DNA from: Melastoma dodecandrum | Taxonomy: Eukaryota; Streptophyta; Magnoliopsida; Myrtales; Melastomataceae | DNA length: 64,000 bases | Direction of reading: 5' to 3' | Assembly (NCBI GenBank): GCA_029817715.1 | Contig: JARUPY010000474.1 | Coordinates: 1,240,001 to 1,304,000, forward strand | Shown: piece after piece, positions 45,930 to 57,179 of the stretch | Layout of the letters: every line of letters starts with the position of its first letter | Numbering within the stretch: the stretch's first letter is position 1 | Position numbers and translations under genes: made by a program | The notes under the pieces: model-generated | Database searches by the model: none | The model's input: only the letters and a program-made list of their open reading frames with translations | What the model was told of the DNA's origin: nothing

Positions 45930-47980
45930 CCACATATGCATGGTTGCCAATCGAATCCCATTGTCGTCGGACCTTCCTCCCAACAATTGGCTGCTACAAC
46001 GGACAAAAATTTTGTTGAAGTCGCTCCCTTACAAATCCAATTTCCCAAACCATCCGCACCGGAATCTCCACCTGGAGATCCAATTTCCTCAACTCAAGCT
46101 CCCACTGAAGGCGCCAATGCCCCCTAGTTCTTATGCAAATAACAACAGGGAGGAGGCAAATCTCCAACATTTCAAACAGCAACACCCACCAACATTAAGG
46201 ACGAACGCAGGCTGCAATCAGTGTAGTGGTTCAATTGTCAGTATCCGAAGTCAGACGACCATTTGGAGGAGACTTCGGTCTATCATTACCAATGTAGTAG
46301 TCGGTGCAATGGGTAGCATTAATGATGTAATTGTAATACATAAAAACGACGGTGCAACATAAAAAACAAAACAAAAAAAGCATAATCATGGCGATAACTA
46401 CGGCAGCGAGGAACGACAATGACAACGTCCCAACATTTATTGCTTGAAGTCTTGCAAGACATAGTTAGGACGGAAGTAACGACGCTTAACGCAACTATCA
46501 ATAATGTCTTACCATGAGTTTGCCCAGAATATTATCCTCCGAATCCTGAAAGATGGTGACAGACACCTCCGTTGAACTCCAAATCATCAGCATTCATCCA
46601 CAAGATCCCGGGCATACATGATAAGAATTTAACCGATCTACTGCAACACGCATTTGGTCAACATCCTCATTCATCGTCATATTTGCTTTAAATATTATAA
46701 ACACGCTAGCAAACTAGCGATTGATGAGCCCATAAAGTAGATCCATAAATTCGCGATACACCAATCGTGGTTGGTGCCATTGAACTTCATCAATAAACAA
46801 CCATATCCTCAAACAACGGACCCGATGCATACCATTGGGTCATCTCAGTAGCAATATCGCCATCGTGCTTGATTTCAAAATTCTAGCAATCATTCCGGCA
46901 TTTTGCTCCCAGTGTATCCGACTGGCCTAGTCTTGGTGGCATTGACTTATGGATCGTCTTGAATTGGAGGGTTTTGTGACGATCCTAAGGGATGTACTTG
47001 AGTCCGAGATACGCAAAACCTTTTAACCCGCCCATAAACCTCTTAGTTAGTAAAAACAAATTACCTTGTAATCACTTCATAAGATAATTTCCTCTTAAAG
47101 GAAATTCTAGTATGATATTATTTCATAATATAATGTAGTCTCAAATATTCCGCTACTATCATGTTTAACATATTTTTTGTTGAATATTTGCATATTTTAA
47201 AATATGACTTAAACAATAGCGAAAGTTGTAACGTGATGATTATTTACTAAGTTATTGAAGTGATTTCAATCAAATATATAATGAAAAATGTTAGAAGTTG
47301 AAAATTTAAAGGATGGATGTGGAAAAGAATTTCGTATTTTTTAAAGGTACTCAAACTTTAATATAGCAAATTACTTAGTTTATTCCTTTATTGGAATATA
47401 TATTTTTTAGGTCGTACCAAACATGAATCCATTGTTTCACTGTATAGAAAAAGGATAGAATTTGACATAAAAATAATATATTTTAGTTCAATAGAACGGA
47501 AGTTTAAAACAATAGAAAAAAAACAGAGAGATGAAACTCATTTGTTTGGTAGGACAAGTACATGTTTTATGTTTTCTCTAATTCAAAAAAATTATAAATA
47601 TTTATTTTTGGTGTCATTATGACTCTCAAAATAACATATATGACTTCATTTACTTAAACTTTTGCTTACTTTATCAATAATGTTGATGTGTATTCCATTC
47701 CTATTAAAAAACAAATTTGTAAATCAGTTCAATTGAAAGCAATAACGAAATTACTTCCCTTTCTTCGATCATTTTCTCTCTTGTTTTCTCTCAGTGTATC
47801 TTCCTCACTTGCATCGACACGAGACTCTTTCGATGACTAAGAAATCTTTCTGGAGAAAGAAACGCTCCATCAAGGGAAAGTGTTGGAATGATTTTGACGA
47901 TGAGCCACAGGAAACTCGACCTTCTACGAGACAGAAGTCTACCTTCTATACGACAGAAGCTACTTCTATTAATAATCTTC
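45930..47980. other. Interval without a recognised gene
   Basis: A plus-strand frame pair at 45936-46362 is proline/serine/glutamine-rich but has no known motif. 47040-47760 is AT-rich. 47790-47985 encodes a short basic frame full of TCTACGACAGAAG-like words, perhaps retrotransposon sequence next to the LTR that follows. Confidence 0.4.
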
Positions 47981-48889
47981 TGTAAGGAAATATTTTTGTA
48001 ATTAATATATAATTACAAAATTGAATGTGTCCATGAGAATTATCCAAATTGATAAGGATAATTATCTGATTGAAATCAAATGAATTAGTTACCAAAGAAA
48101 TAAAAATAATAATATATTTCCAATTGAATGATATAAATTATCTATTTATGAAAGTTCTACATGATTGATTATATATCATACAAATGATAGCTTCCATTAA
48201 TAATTATTTTTTGATAACAAAACATGTTATTTGTCCAGATTCATCAAAATAAACTAATGAATTTGACGAAATAACTTGAGGAAATTAATTTTAATTATTT
48301 CCATTCATAGTAGGTTATTCATAATCAGCAACATTCTGTAACATTTATCCATGGGGATATGATTAAATTAATTATTCTTAATTAGATCTCATCCCTAACG
48401 GATACTTACTAATGGCAGATGTCATTTGCATATTAATGGAATTAATATCAATGATTTATTCATTTTCCATTTAAGTGTAGAAGCTATATTAGTCAATTCC
48501 ACCTTCTATGCTTAGAGTTTTGTAATTGTGTATAAATAGGTGTTCGGTTGCATTGTAAATTGAGTAAAAAACATTAGACGTACTTGTCAGACGTTAGAGT
48601 TTGTAATTTTCCGTTGGTTTGAGTCTTGTTAGTCACACACAAGGGACGGGAGCTGTTGAAGGTTGCATCGATGGTGAAGTCTTTTAGAAGAGTGACCTGG
48701 GGGCCACGAGGGACTCTTGGTTGGAGACTGCAGGAGACGTTGGTGGAGGCGTACAGTAGGTTGCTAGCGTGGCCAACGTGCAGTGGGCCGAAGAGAATGA
48801 CAGGTACCCCAGGAGCACATAATGTGAGGGACTGACCAGCTTCTATGGTGTAGCATTCTATGCGTGCAGGATAACCTAAGACAGGGGTT

Positions 48890-49160
48890 CTGTGTCTGCT
48901 TAGCCGTAGTCTCGAGGGACTACAAGGAGAACCTTGGTCAGGGGTTTTGTGTCTGCTTAGTCGCTGTCCCGAGGGATCGCGCAAGGGAAGTCGCAGCGGG
49001 TTACTGTGCAGGTGGGGACACCACCGGAGAGAAAAGTCATGTGAAAGTCGCAGCGGGTTGCTGTGCAGGTGGAGACGCCATCAGAGTGAAAACCCTCGAA
49101 GGAAGTCGCAGTGGGTTGCTGTGTAGGCGAGGACCCCGCCCGAGGGAAACGTCCAATAAT
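48890..49160. repeat. Tandem repeats inside the Copia LTR
   Basis: Two copies of a GTGTCTGCTTAG(C/T)CG-containing unit of about 60 bp are followed by three copies of a GTCGCAG(C/T)GGGTT(A/G)CTGTGCAGG-type unit of about 55-60 bp. Confidence 0.85.
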
Positions 49161-50199
49161 TGGTTACATTTGTTAGTCACGTTAATGCGTGCACCAAGTC
49201 ACATGTAGTACATAACCTTCTGGTCTATGTTGTATAGTTACCTGTAGTGCAAAACCTTCTAGTCTGTACTGTAGAAGGTTGATCGCGCACGCCTTTTGTA
49301 TCGCCATTACGTTTCGTTTTAGCGACAACCATCCAAATTCTAGGTGAGAGTGGAAGTAGGCAAAGCTTGCCGAACCACTATAAATATCCTTGCGTCCATC
49401 AAATCAAATCGCAAGCACATTCGTACGTTCTACCTTACAGAAGCCTGTCTGCTAGGTTCTGTTTTACATAAGCTTTCTTTCACTGCGGGGTTTGTTGAAA
49501 AGGAGTTAAAAATCCTTAATTGGAATTTAATACTAATTCACTCCCCTTCTTAGTGTAACAATTTGTATCAGAGCATGTTTCAACAGAAGCTTAACCACTT
49601 GTTGTAAATCCCACAGAAGATCGTGCTAGCTACATGCTCTACGCTGTAGAAGCCTTCATCTTTGCATATTATTTAAGCAAATTACTTCAGTATTTGATTG
49701 GATTACTTTAATTGGTATTCTTGTTATAGTTTAGAAAAACTTGATTGCTTTAAAGAACCAGATTCATTTACAAAAGCTTTAAGTTTTGTGAGAATTAAAT
49801 AGCTACTATTCCGTAGAAGCTTACGCTTTATCAGAATTCAATTGCTATTCAACAGAGGCTTACGTTATGTTTGAATACAACGATTGATATAAGGGTTTTG
49901 TTCAACAGAGACTAAATTGTATGTTTGTTCCCACATAAGCTTCTATCATCTTATTTTACGGTCGGCATCTTAGTTCTGTTTTGCAGAAGCCTACAGCTCT
50001 GCGAGAATTTAACAACTGCTACCGAAAAAGAAAATTCAAATTAATCATATTAACACTCGTGCTCTAGCTTACAAAGACTTGTCTGTAGGTTTGACAATTG
50101 ATTTCTACCCAACATAAGCTTGTAGCTCGTTGAAGTTCTACACTACAATAGTCAAGGTTCTGTTCTATAGAAGCCTGACACTCTATACGAATTGAACTA

Positions 50200-51255
50200 A
50201 TGGCTGATAACTACTATGTACCAAAACCACATGTTGAGAATCCTCTCATATTCGATGGTAAGAATTTTGCCTATTGGAAAATTCGAATGAGTGCATTTGT
50301 AGATGCAATCGACGATGACTTGTGATCCTATATAGAATATGGCCCACCTTCTATACCGGAGAACCAACAAAATGATTGAGATGGTCGTCTCACACGGGAA
50401 TACCTCAAGGTCAAACGACTGCTAAGACGGCAAAAAACTTAATGTTTAGTGTTATGTCTGAAAGTGAATTTGTTAAAGTTTCTACTTGCACTTCGAGCAA
50501 GAAAATCTAGAATAAGCTCGTCACAATGTACGTTGGGACAGACCAGATTAGAGAAACTAAGATGAATTTCTTAATTCATCAATACGAAAACTTTACTATG
50601 AATGGTGATGAATCTGTAGAACAAATGTTCCAGAGACTCAACCTTCTAGTTGATGCCTTAACACATTTAGGCAAATACTATTCGAATTATGAACTAATAC
50701 GAAAGGTTTTGCATACTCTACCCAAATCTTGGGAAACCAATAAAACAGCTATAGAGGAAGCTAAAGATCTTTCTACTCTTTGGTTAGATCAGTTAATGAG
50801 CTCTTTAATGTCATATGAGATGGAAAGAACCTCTCAATCTGACATAAAGAGGGCCACAATAGCTTTCAGAGCATCAGAAGATCCAATATAAGGTTCTAAT
50901 AATGAAGCAAAAGCTGATTCGGATGACGAACTCGCTATGATAGTTAAACGCCTCCTACGGTTCACCACCAAGAAACGCTTTAATAAGAGAAGCCAAAATC
51001 GTGATAAGTAAATTGATCCTAAGTTTGTCATATGTTTTGAATGTAAAAAGAAAGGGAACTACAGAACAGAATGTCCTTTACTTAAAGAGAAAGAAAAACC
51101 TTCTACACAGTCTAAGGGCAAGAAAGCTATGCTTGCCTGGGATGATCTTGAATTTGATAATGAGGAAGATGAAGCACTAATGTGCCTCACTGCTCATGTA
51201 GAAACTCAAAATAAAACTCATACTTGCTTTCAAACAAAAGCTACAGAAAATGAAT
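50200..51255 (+). pseudogene. Copia GAG of the second element
   Basis: Starts MADNYYVPKPHVENPLIFDG followed by an NFAYWKIRM segment, the common start of plant Copia GAG proteins. The central frame 50526-50891 has the GAG core (FQRLNLLVDALTHLGKYYSN, VLHTLPKSW). The rest continues in phase after a TAA at 50889-50891 and a TAA near 51009, and includes a knuckle CFECKKKGNYRTEC in which the histidine is replaced by asparagine. A charged tail ends at the LTR fragment. Other stops lie near 50320-50380. Confidence 0.8.
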
Positions 51256-51256
51256 A

Positions 51257-51477
51257 GTATCTGGGTGAGCGTGGACGTAGGCATATATTATCGAACCACT
51301 ATAAATATCCTTGTGCCCATCAAATCAAATCGCAATCACATTCGTACGTTCTGTCTTACAGAAGCCTGTCCGCTAGGTTCTGTTTTACAGAAACTTTCTT
51401 CTACTGCGGGGTTTGTCGAAAAGGAGTTAAAAATCTTTAATTAGACTTTAACACTAATTCACTCCCTTAGTGTAACA
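51257..51477 (+). repeat. Truncated 3' LTR of the second Copia element
   Basis: Matches 49337-49560 from GGTGAG.GTGGA.GTAGGC to TAGTGTAACA. The upstream two-thirds or more of the LTR is missing. Confidence 0.88.
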
Positions 51478-51479
51478 GA

Positions 51480-52813
51480 AAGAAAAAAAAAAAGAACAAT
51501 TGTTTATCGTAACTTAAATTGACAATCCAAGTCCGTAAGAGTTTTTTACCGTAAATAATACATTATTTCATCCTTTTGTTTCATTTACCGAAACCTGTTA
51601 AATGGTCCCAATGTTGAGATTTCATTAGAATGAAGATATTTATATATATTGAAATACTTTTGGATGCATCTTAAACAATCATTCTAATGAATATTTATTT
51701 AGAAAGATATATCAATATAAGCTCATGTATATTTATGCGAATTTTGAAATAAATTTATTACTATTAAAGTACATGTCGATGACATGAATACAATGATTAC
51801 TAAAGACGAATTGTTTTAAAATTCGCTAGATGAAATTTGGTTGGAAAGATCTCGGATAACAAAGCTTTGTTTTTGTTATAATTTTATCATTTGGGAGGCT
51901 CTATAATTATAAACCATAAATAAAGAAGGACCAATTTTGATTGGGGTAGCATATTCAGTTTTATTATGTCATTATATTCGAATATTGTTTGATCTTTATA
52001 TCATATGTTTTGTTTTGCTTTTTCATAAGGATGTCCTAATGACGTTATATACGAATAATATTGTTGATGAAATATATATCATAAAATACTAATTTCATGA
52101 AATATATATGTTATTTGAAAGGATATCACATCATATTGATATGTGCATGTGATAAGATTTGAAATGATGTAATGAAAAGACAGTGAACGTATTATACTCC
52201 GTTTTCCTTGTCCATAATTTTGTCTCATTGAATTTCTCGAGTAATGGTTTTAATAAGGCAATTATTAATATTTATCGTGAATGGTATTATGACTCTCAGC
52301 ATAACGGATATGACTCTTCATTTACTTAGACTCTTCGTTTGCATTATGATTAATGTTGATATATATATATATATATATATCGTCTTTTTAAATAGAGATA
52401 CTTATGAATGAGTCTTAACGATTCGATTAAAAAGAAAAAATTTTAATTGTTACCCGTTTGCCCTCTTTCGCGTTTTCTTTCACTATTTGTACATTTGCTA
52501 TCTTTTTCTTTTCACCATGAAAACTAATTTTCAGGAGTCTCCTCCTCTCTCGTTTTTTTTAGTGGTCAAAACGAACAAGGCTAAAGTTTCGTGGAAGTAA
52601 GCTCTCATCTTGTAAAACAGTAGGTTACCATTTCGTACTTGTTCGCGTATAGAACGGATCACGTCGGAAATATTTGGCAAAGGACTCACAGGAATTGGAT
52701 TGTGGTCGCCAGTAAGAAGATGCACAATTTTATTCAAACAGAATGCAAGTCTTACAATCTTGACGAATTAAGAACAGGGGCTTACAGCCATAAAAAAACG
52801 AAAAGGGAGCAAG
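51480..52813. other. AT-rich interval without a gene
   Basis: Contains a poly-A/G patch at 51480-51495 and a (TA)n tract near 52359-52380. No coding region is supported. Confidence 0.5.
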
Positions 52814-52853
52814 TGCTGACAACGATGTGGAATCCTGTGACGGCGGAGAACTT

Positions 52854-52996
52854 GTGGCGAAGGCCTTGGAAGCTCGCTCCGTCGGTGGCGGTCGCTGGCG
52901 GGAGGCTGTGACGAAGGCCCTACGAGCTCACTCCGTCGGTGGTGTCGCTGGCGGGGGGTTGACGGCAAAGGCCCTACGAACTCACTCTGTCGGTGG
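52854..52996. repeat. 54-bp tandem repeat in LTR, about 2.7 copies
   Basis: Units begin (G)TG(G/A)CGAAGGCC and end CTCCGTCGGTGG..TCGCTGGCGGG.GG.T; the third is partial. Confidence 0.9.
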
Positions 52997-53425
52997 AAGG
53001 GTAGTTGACCTATAAACCAGGTCAAGGTATCTAATTCCTAAGGTTGACGAACAAACTTCAGAGCTTTGGCTGTGTATGGTCGTGCTTGTCTTGAAAAATT
53101 CCTCTGCTATTTATAGAGGACTTGTACGTGTTTAACACGTAACAGACAGATCGTGTTGCAGATCGTGTTATAGATCGTGATCCCTAATATCGTGGGAGTG
53201 TCTCAACAACCTCCTTGATATATGGGATCACGTTCCTGGATATTAGGATCAGTTACGATCCTTAACAAACGTGATAAATTTATTCCAACCTTGTCGACTT
53301 GACTGATCTGTACAGACTACGACCGACTTGGACGACTTATTCAGAATTCTGTCGACTTGACCCTACTAGTAGACTTAGCTACTGTTGAGTCATCTTGGTT
53401 GACTTTGATTACCATATTCCTTCGT

Positions 53426-53565
53426 CGTGAGTCGACCTAGTCGACTCCGTTCATAAATCGACTTAGTCGACTTCGTCATAAGTCGACCTAGTCGACTTCG
53501 TCATGAGTCGAACTAATCGACTTCGTCGTGAGTCGGCCTAGACGGCTGTGTCTTGGGCCGACTCG
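53426..53565. repeat. GTCGAC-rich minisatellite in LTR
   Basis: Five or six imperfect units of about 26-27 bp, like GAGTCGACCTAGTCGACTTC followed by GTCAT, in the U3 part of the LTR. Confidence 0.85.
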
Positions 53566-53636
53566 GAGTGTGACTTGAGTGATTGCTGGGTTTCTGTTCT
53601 AAGCCCAGGCCCAAAATTATTTGCCATGTCAACATA

Positions 53637-53652
53637 AGCCCCCCTTTTATGC
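53637..53652 (-). other. Polypurine tract of the Tat element
   Basis: AAAAGGGGGGC on the minus strand within three bases of the LTR edge. It primes plus-strand DNA synthesis during reverse transcription. Confidence 0.75.
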
Positions 53653-53689
53653 TGGGTTGGCTATGCCGACTCAGCAGAAATCATACCCT

Positions 53690-53697
53690 ATATAAAG
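53690..53697 (+). promoter_or_regulatory. TATA box of the antisense mobile-domain gene
   Basis: CCCTATATAAAGG on the plus strand, about 135 bp before the ATG at 53831 and just inside the element from the LTR and polypurine tract. Confidence 0.65.
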
Positions 53698-53830
53698 GAG
53701 AGTCATCGTCCTTTTCCCGCACTTTTCTTCCTTGCTCAACACTTCTCCATCTTCTCCAAGAAACCAGAAACCCTCGTTTCCCAGAAAACCCTTCGTCTCC
53801 CTTGCCAAAACTCCTTCGATCCTCAAAAAG

Positions 53831-56800
53831 ATGTCAACTTTTAAGTCTTTTGAGTTCCATAAACTGCGCGCGGGGCCAATCGGACCCATTCCGGTCGCAG
53901 AGGATCAGGGGTCGGGAAAAGACGCCAGAGCGTCTTTTCCCGAAGACGGTGCCGCTCAACTATCTCATCACTGAGAAGCCCATCCCGATTTGTCATCCCG
54001 ACTTCATCGATCCCCTCAACTGGGAAGGTCAGGGATCTTTCCTGTGTTTTCCATCTGCATCTAAGTCTGAGATGGTAGACTGGCTTGAGATGTGGGAGGA
54101 GCACTTTACAGAGAGATTTAGGAACCAAACGATTTTGAGATTCTTTAGGATGTCAGTAGCAAATAAGAACTGTGATCCCAGGGTTTGTTCGACCATGCTG
54201 CCTTTCTGGAATTCTATCGTGAACTGCTTCTATTTCCCAGAAGGCCCTATGTCAGTTACGTTGGCAGATGTGAAGATTTTGACCAAGTGCAAAATCAATG
54301 GCTGCCCTGTTCGACAGTACTCCCAGGCAGGCGATATTAATCCCAAGGGCGCCCTTCAGTACATGGAGGTGGTGAATAGGCATCTGAAGATGGCCTCAGC
54401 AGGCAAGAGGACAGATGAGAGACTGTCGACTGAAAGTTTTGGTGCCCAGGAAGAGGTCGAGTTCCTCAGCACCTGGTTGAGCAAATTCGTCTATTGCTTC
54501 CCTGGGAAGAAAGTTAGCCACACTTCTTATGCGGTGACCAATTTTCTGAGGGAGACCGATGAAGAAATCTCCTGGGGTCCCTTCATTTTGGGTCTTCTTT
54601 ATCACGATCTGGACAGAGCAACGTCTCAAATCAAGCCATTTCCAAAACATCCAGCAGGAGGGTTGCTCTGGCTAGTTCATCTTTGGTCAGCCATGTGGAT
54701 GCCGGGATTGACTGGGTTCAAGGTCCCTTCTTCGCCCTCTGAAGCCTTCTATTATGGGGACAGCATCCTAGATCAGTGCTGTCAGCGTAAGGATCAATGG
54801 CTTATGACATCGATCACTGGCCATCTACAGCACATAGTCGACTTCGGCAGGGTAGATCGACGCAACTGGGCACCCTTTCCAGGTGACAAGACACTTGCTC
54901 AGGAAGTCAATCTTCAAACTGCTCGTGGCTTCTGGAATGGAGTATTGACCAGCAGAGATCTGCCAGTTATTTTCGATGGCTGCCTGACCTTTGAAGTCTA
55001 TAACCCTCAACGGTGTGCAAGGCAGTTTGGGTTTATCCAAAGTGTAGCAGTTCCGCTCGCTGACCCTGCCGGCGGCTTATATGGGGACAGGATGAAGAAG
55101 ATTGTGTGCAAGTCGATCGACTCGAAGATCCTCGAATTGCTCAATCACAAGGCGCAGCTCTCCCAGATGGAATTCCCATCTGATACTTCTTCATGTTTCG
55201 CCACACAGTTCTTCACCGTGCTGTGGTCAACTACATACGAAGAGCTGCGGGCCTTGATGCATTTCTTGGAGGTCTCCGAGGAACCTGATTTTTACACCGA
55301 TGACGCGCATATTAAAGCAAGAGGTAAGGACTTAGCTTTGTTTTAAGAGTATTGGGTTCTTAATACTAATCATAAGTTTTTCTCCTCTTTCAGGATCATT
55401 GCTTCCTCGGGGCTCTGGAAAACCCAAGCCTAAAGCCCCCCTTGCCCCTGCTCCTTCTAAACTCAAGTCGACCAGCAAGGGGAAGGCTAAAGTTGCGAGC
55501 CCCAGGGAAGTAGCCAAAGGTGATCCCTCTAAGGCTCGATCTAAAAGCGCACCAAAGCGCAAGGCGGCCGAGAAAGAGGAAGAAGATCTTGAATAGGTGC
55601 CTCTGTCTCAGAGGAAGAGACTGGTGAAGGTGTTGACTCCAGCGGCGACTTCCTCTCCTAGGTCGCCAGTTATTGCAGCGGCGACCCCATCCAGGTCGCC
55701 AGCTGCTGCAGCGGCGACCTCATCTACCAAGGCACCAGCTGCGGTGCCAGCGTCTTCAGCTGCAGTCGACGCTCCACAAAAGCCGACCGCAGAGGTATGA
55801 CTCTGATGACTCCAGTTTTTTGTTTTGAGTTTTCATATCTAACCCATACTATATTGTCTAGGGAGAGGCTTCAGATGAGGATCACGACCAGCTTATCTCC
55901 CATGCCTTAGACAAAAGTTCAAAGGCTTCAGTCGCCAAGGTGAGTTTAATTCTAAGCTGGTGTATCATTACTTTAGTTCATATATGAACTTTCGGTTCTG
56001 CATCATACTCTGTTTCAGGAACGGCACATCCCTGAGGCCTTGGTTCAAGAAGAACAGGCTGCTCTGGATGTCGCGATCCTGGTCGACCCACCGACTCGGT
56101 CGACTCGTGAGGAGGAAAACCAAGCTATTCCTTCTCCTCCAGTCCAAACTCCTACACCAGCGATGGTATGTGTTCTTGTTTTAAATAGAACATAGTATTA
56201 TCATTGCGATTTTAACTGGGGTACTTGTATCCTTCCTTATAGGTTCGTCCGAAGATGGTGAAGGTGCCTGCTGGCCGACAAAAGATTCCTACTCCCCCTT
56301 CTTCTTCGGACGAGAGCTCTGGGGATATATTGCCTCCAGAGGTAAGTACTCGATCGCACGAGGTCGTTGGCCCTTTTAGGGTATTGTTTAACAACATTTT
56401 GCCTCTTATTCTTCAGGATCCTGCTGCAGCGACTTCTAGGTCAACCAAAGACCCGTGGGAGAAGCTTCACGAGGATATCAAAGAACTTTGCCAACTTCTG
56501 CTCATCGACCCCTTAAGCGTCAACGAGTTCAGGAGGATGCAGAAGCTGTTGAAGAGAATCGAGGCATCCCCTCAGGTCACGGACGAAATATTGGGGGCCT
56601 GCAAGAGCTTCAGGTCGACGTACTGGACCCGCTGGAGGGATTACGACGCCGACCTGCTCACCTTGGAATCGACTGACTCGAAGATTCAGTCGATTAATAA
56701 AGCTCGAGGGCAGGCCTCTAAAGCTGCGCAGGACGCCCGCCAACATTTGGTCGACGTGCAAGAGAAGCTGACCGAGGCAGAGAGACAAATAGAGTTCTAT

Positions 56801-57007
56801 ACGAACCTCAAGAATGACCTGACTCGGCAGCTTGCGTCGATCAATACTCAAGAAATCGAGGAGCTGGAGGCCAATGCTGAGAAGGATAGAGAAAAGGTCG
56901 TCGACCTTTATGCCCAGCGAAACAAGGTGAACGCGAAGCGACGAGCTCGTGAATCCCTTGTCCTTGATTTCAAAGAAGTTGGCGGGTTATGGAAATTAGA
57001 TTTGTAA
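53831..57007 (+). CDS. Plant mobile domain / coiled-coil protein, six exons, antisense in Tat element
   Basis: Exons: 53831-55323, 55394-55794, 55862-55939, 56019-56165, 56243-56341 and 56417-57007. All borders are GT/AG, and phases match throughout. Exon 1 holds a domain resembling the aminotransferase-like plant mobile domain, with LNYLITEKPIPICHPDFIDP, a LPFWNSIVNCFYFPEGPMSV segment, LADVKILTKCKINGCPV and SAMWMPGLTGFKVP. Exons 2-5 encode a low-complexity Lys/Ser/Pro/Ala-rich linker. Exon 6 encodes a coiled coil (SINKARGQASKAAQDARQHL and on) ending GGLWKLDL. An AATAAA follows near 57045. Lesions: the ATG frame differs from the main domain frame (open from 53583), with the switch at a hairpin near 53912-53943, and there is a TAG in exon 2 at 55594-55596. 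Known Tat elements carry antisense extra ORFs with such domains; the function is unknown. Confidence 0.78.
53912..53943. other. Perfect 14-bp-stem hairpin
   Basis: TCGGGAAAAGACGC, loop CAGA, GCGTCTTTTCCCGA. It lies where the reading frame changes in the mobile-domain gene. Confidence 0.95.
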
Positions 57008-57039
57008 TCAAAGAACAATGCAATTCCATTGTTTTTGTT

Positions 57040-57050
57040 TTACTCAATAA
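57040..57050 (+). terminator. Poly(A) signal of the mobile-domain gene
   Basis: CTCAATAAATC about 35 bp after the TAA stop of the plus-strand gene and about 130 bp before the end of the converging pol frame. Confidence 0.6.
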
Positions 57051-57179
57051 ATCAAGTGCATTGTGTCTCAAATGAATTTCTGCCCACTACGCACAATTCA
57101 TTCTTCCAGACAGCGTTACTGAAGCCTAGCGCGATTTCTTAGGAATTAAGCGCTTCCCAAATTAATGGAGTCCTTTGTT

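Larger units (their letters stand above)
47983..51477 (+). mobile_element. Second, deleted Copia element (LTR, gag, truncated LTR)
   Basis: The 5' LTR ends TAGTGTAACA at 49560 and is followed by a primer site TTTGTATCAGAGC. A TATAAATAGG promoter lies near 48531. The LTR start is uncertain, perhaps 47983. A GAG follows (50200-51250), then a copy of only the last 240 bp of the LTR (51257-51477) directly abuts the GAG end, so protease, integrase and RT are gone. No target duplication was found. Confidence 0.75.
52814..53634 (-). repeat. 3' LTR of the Tat Gypsy element
   Basis: 821 bp. On the plus strand it runs TGCTGACA...TGTCAACA, an 8-base terminal inverted repeat with one mismatch. Directly outside the right end, on the minus strand, lies the polypurine tract. 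A minus-strand TATA box (CTATAAATAGC) at 53116-53106 would serve element transcription. It includes a 54-bp tandem repeat and a GTCGAC-rich minisatellite. Confidence 0.8.

Noticed and set aside
45802..46362. Proline/glutamine-rich gene next to the Copia 3' LTR
   Set aside because: Starts inside the LTR, and no motif or splice structure supports it.
53426..53565. CRISPR-like repeat array
   Set aside because: Units are imperfect, contiguous without unique spacers, and the DNA is plant nuclear.
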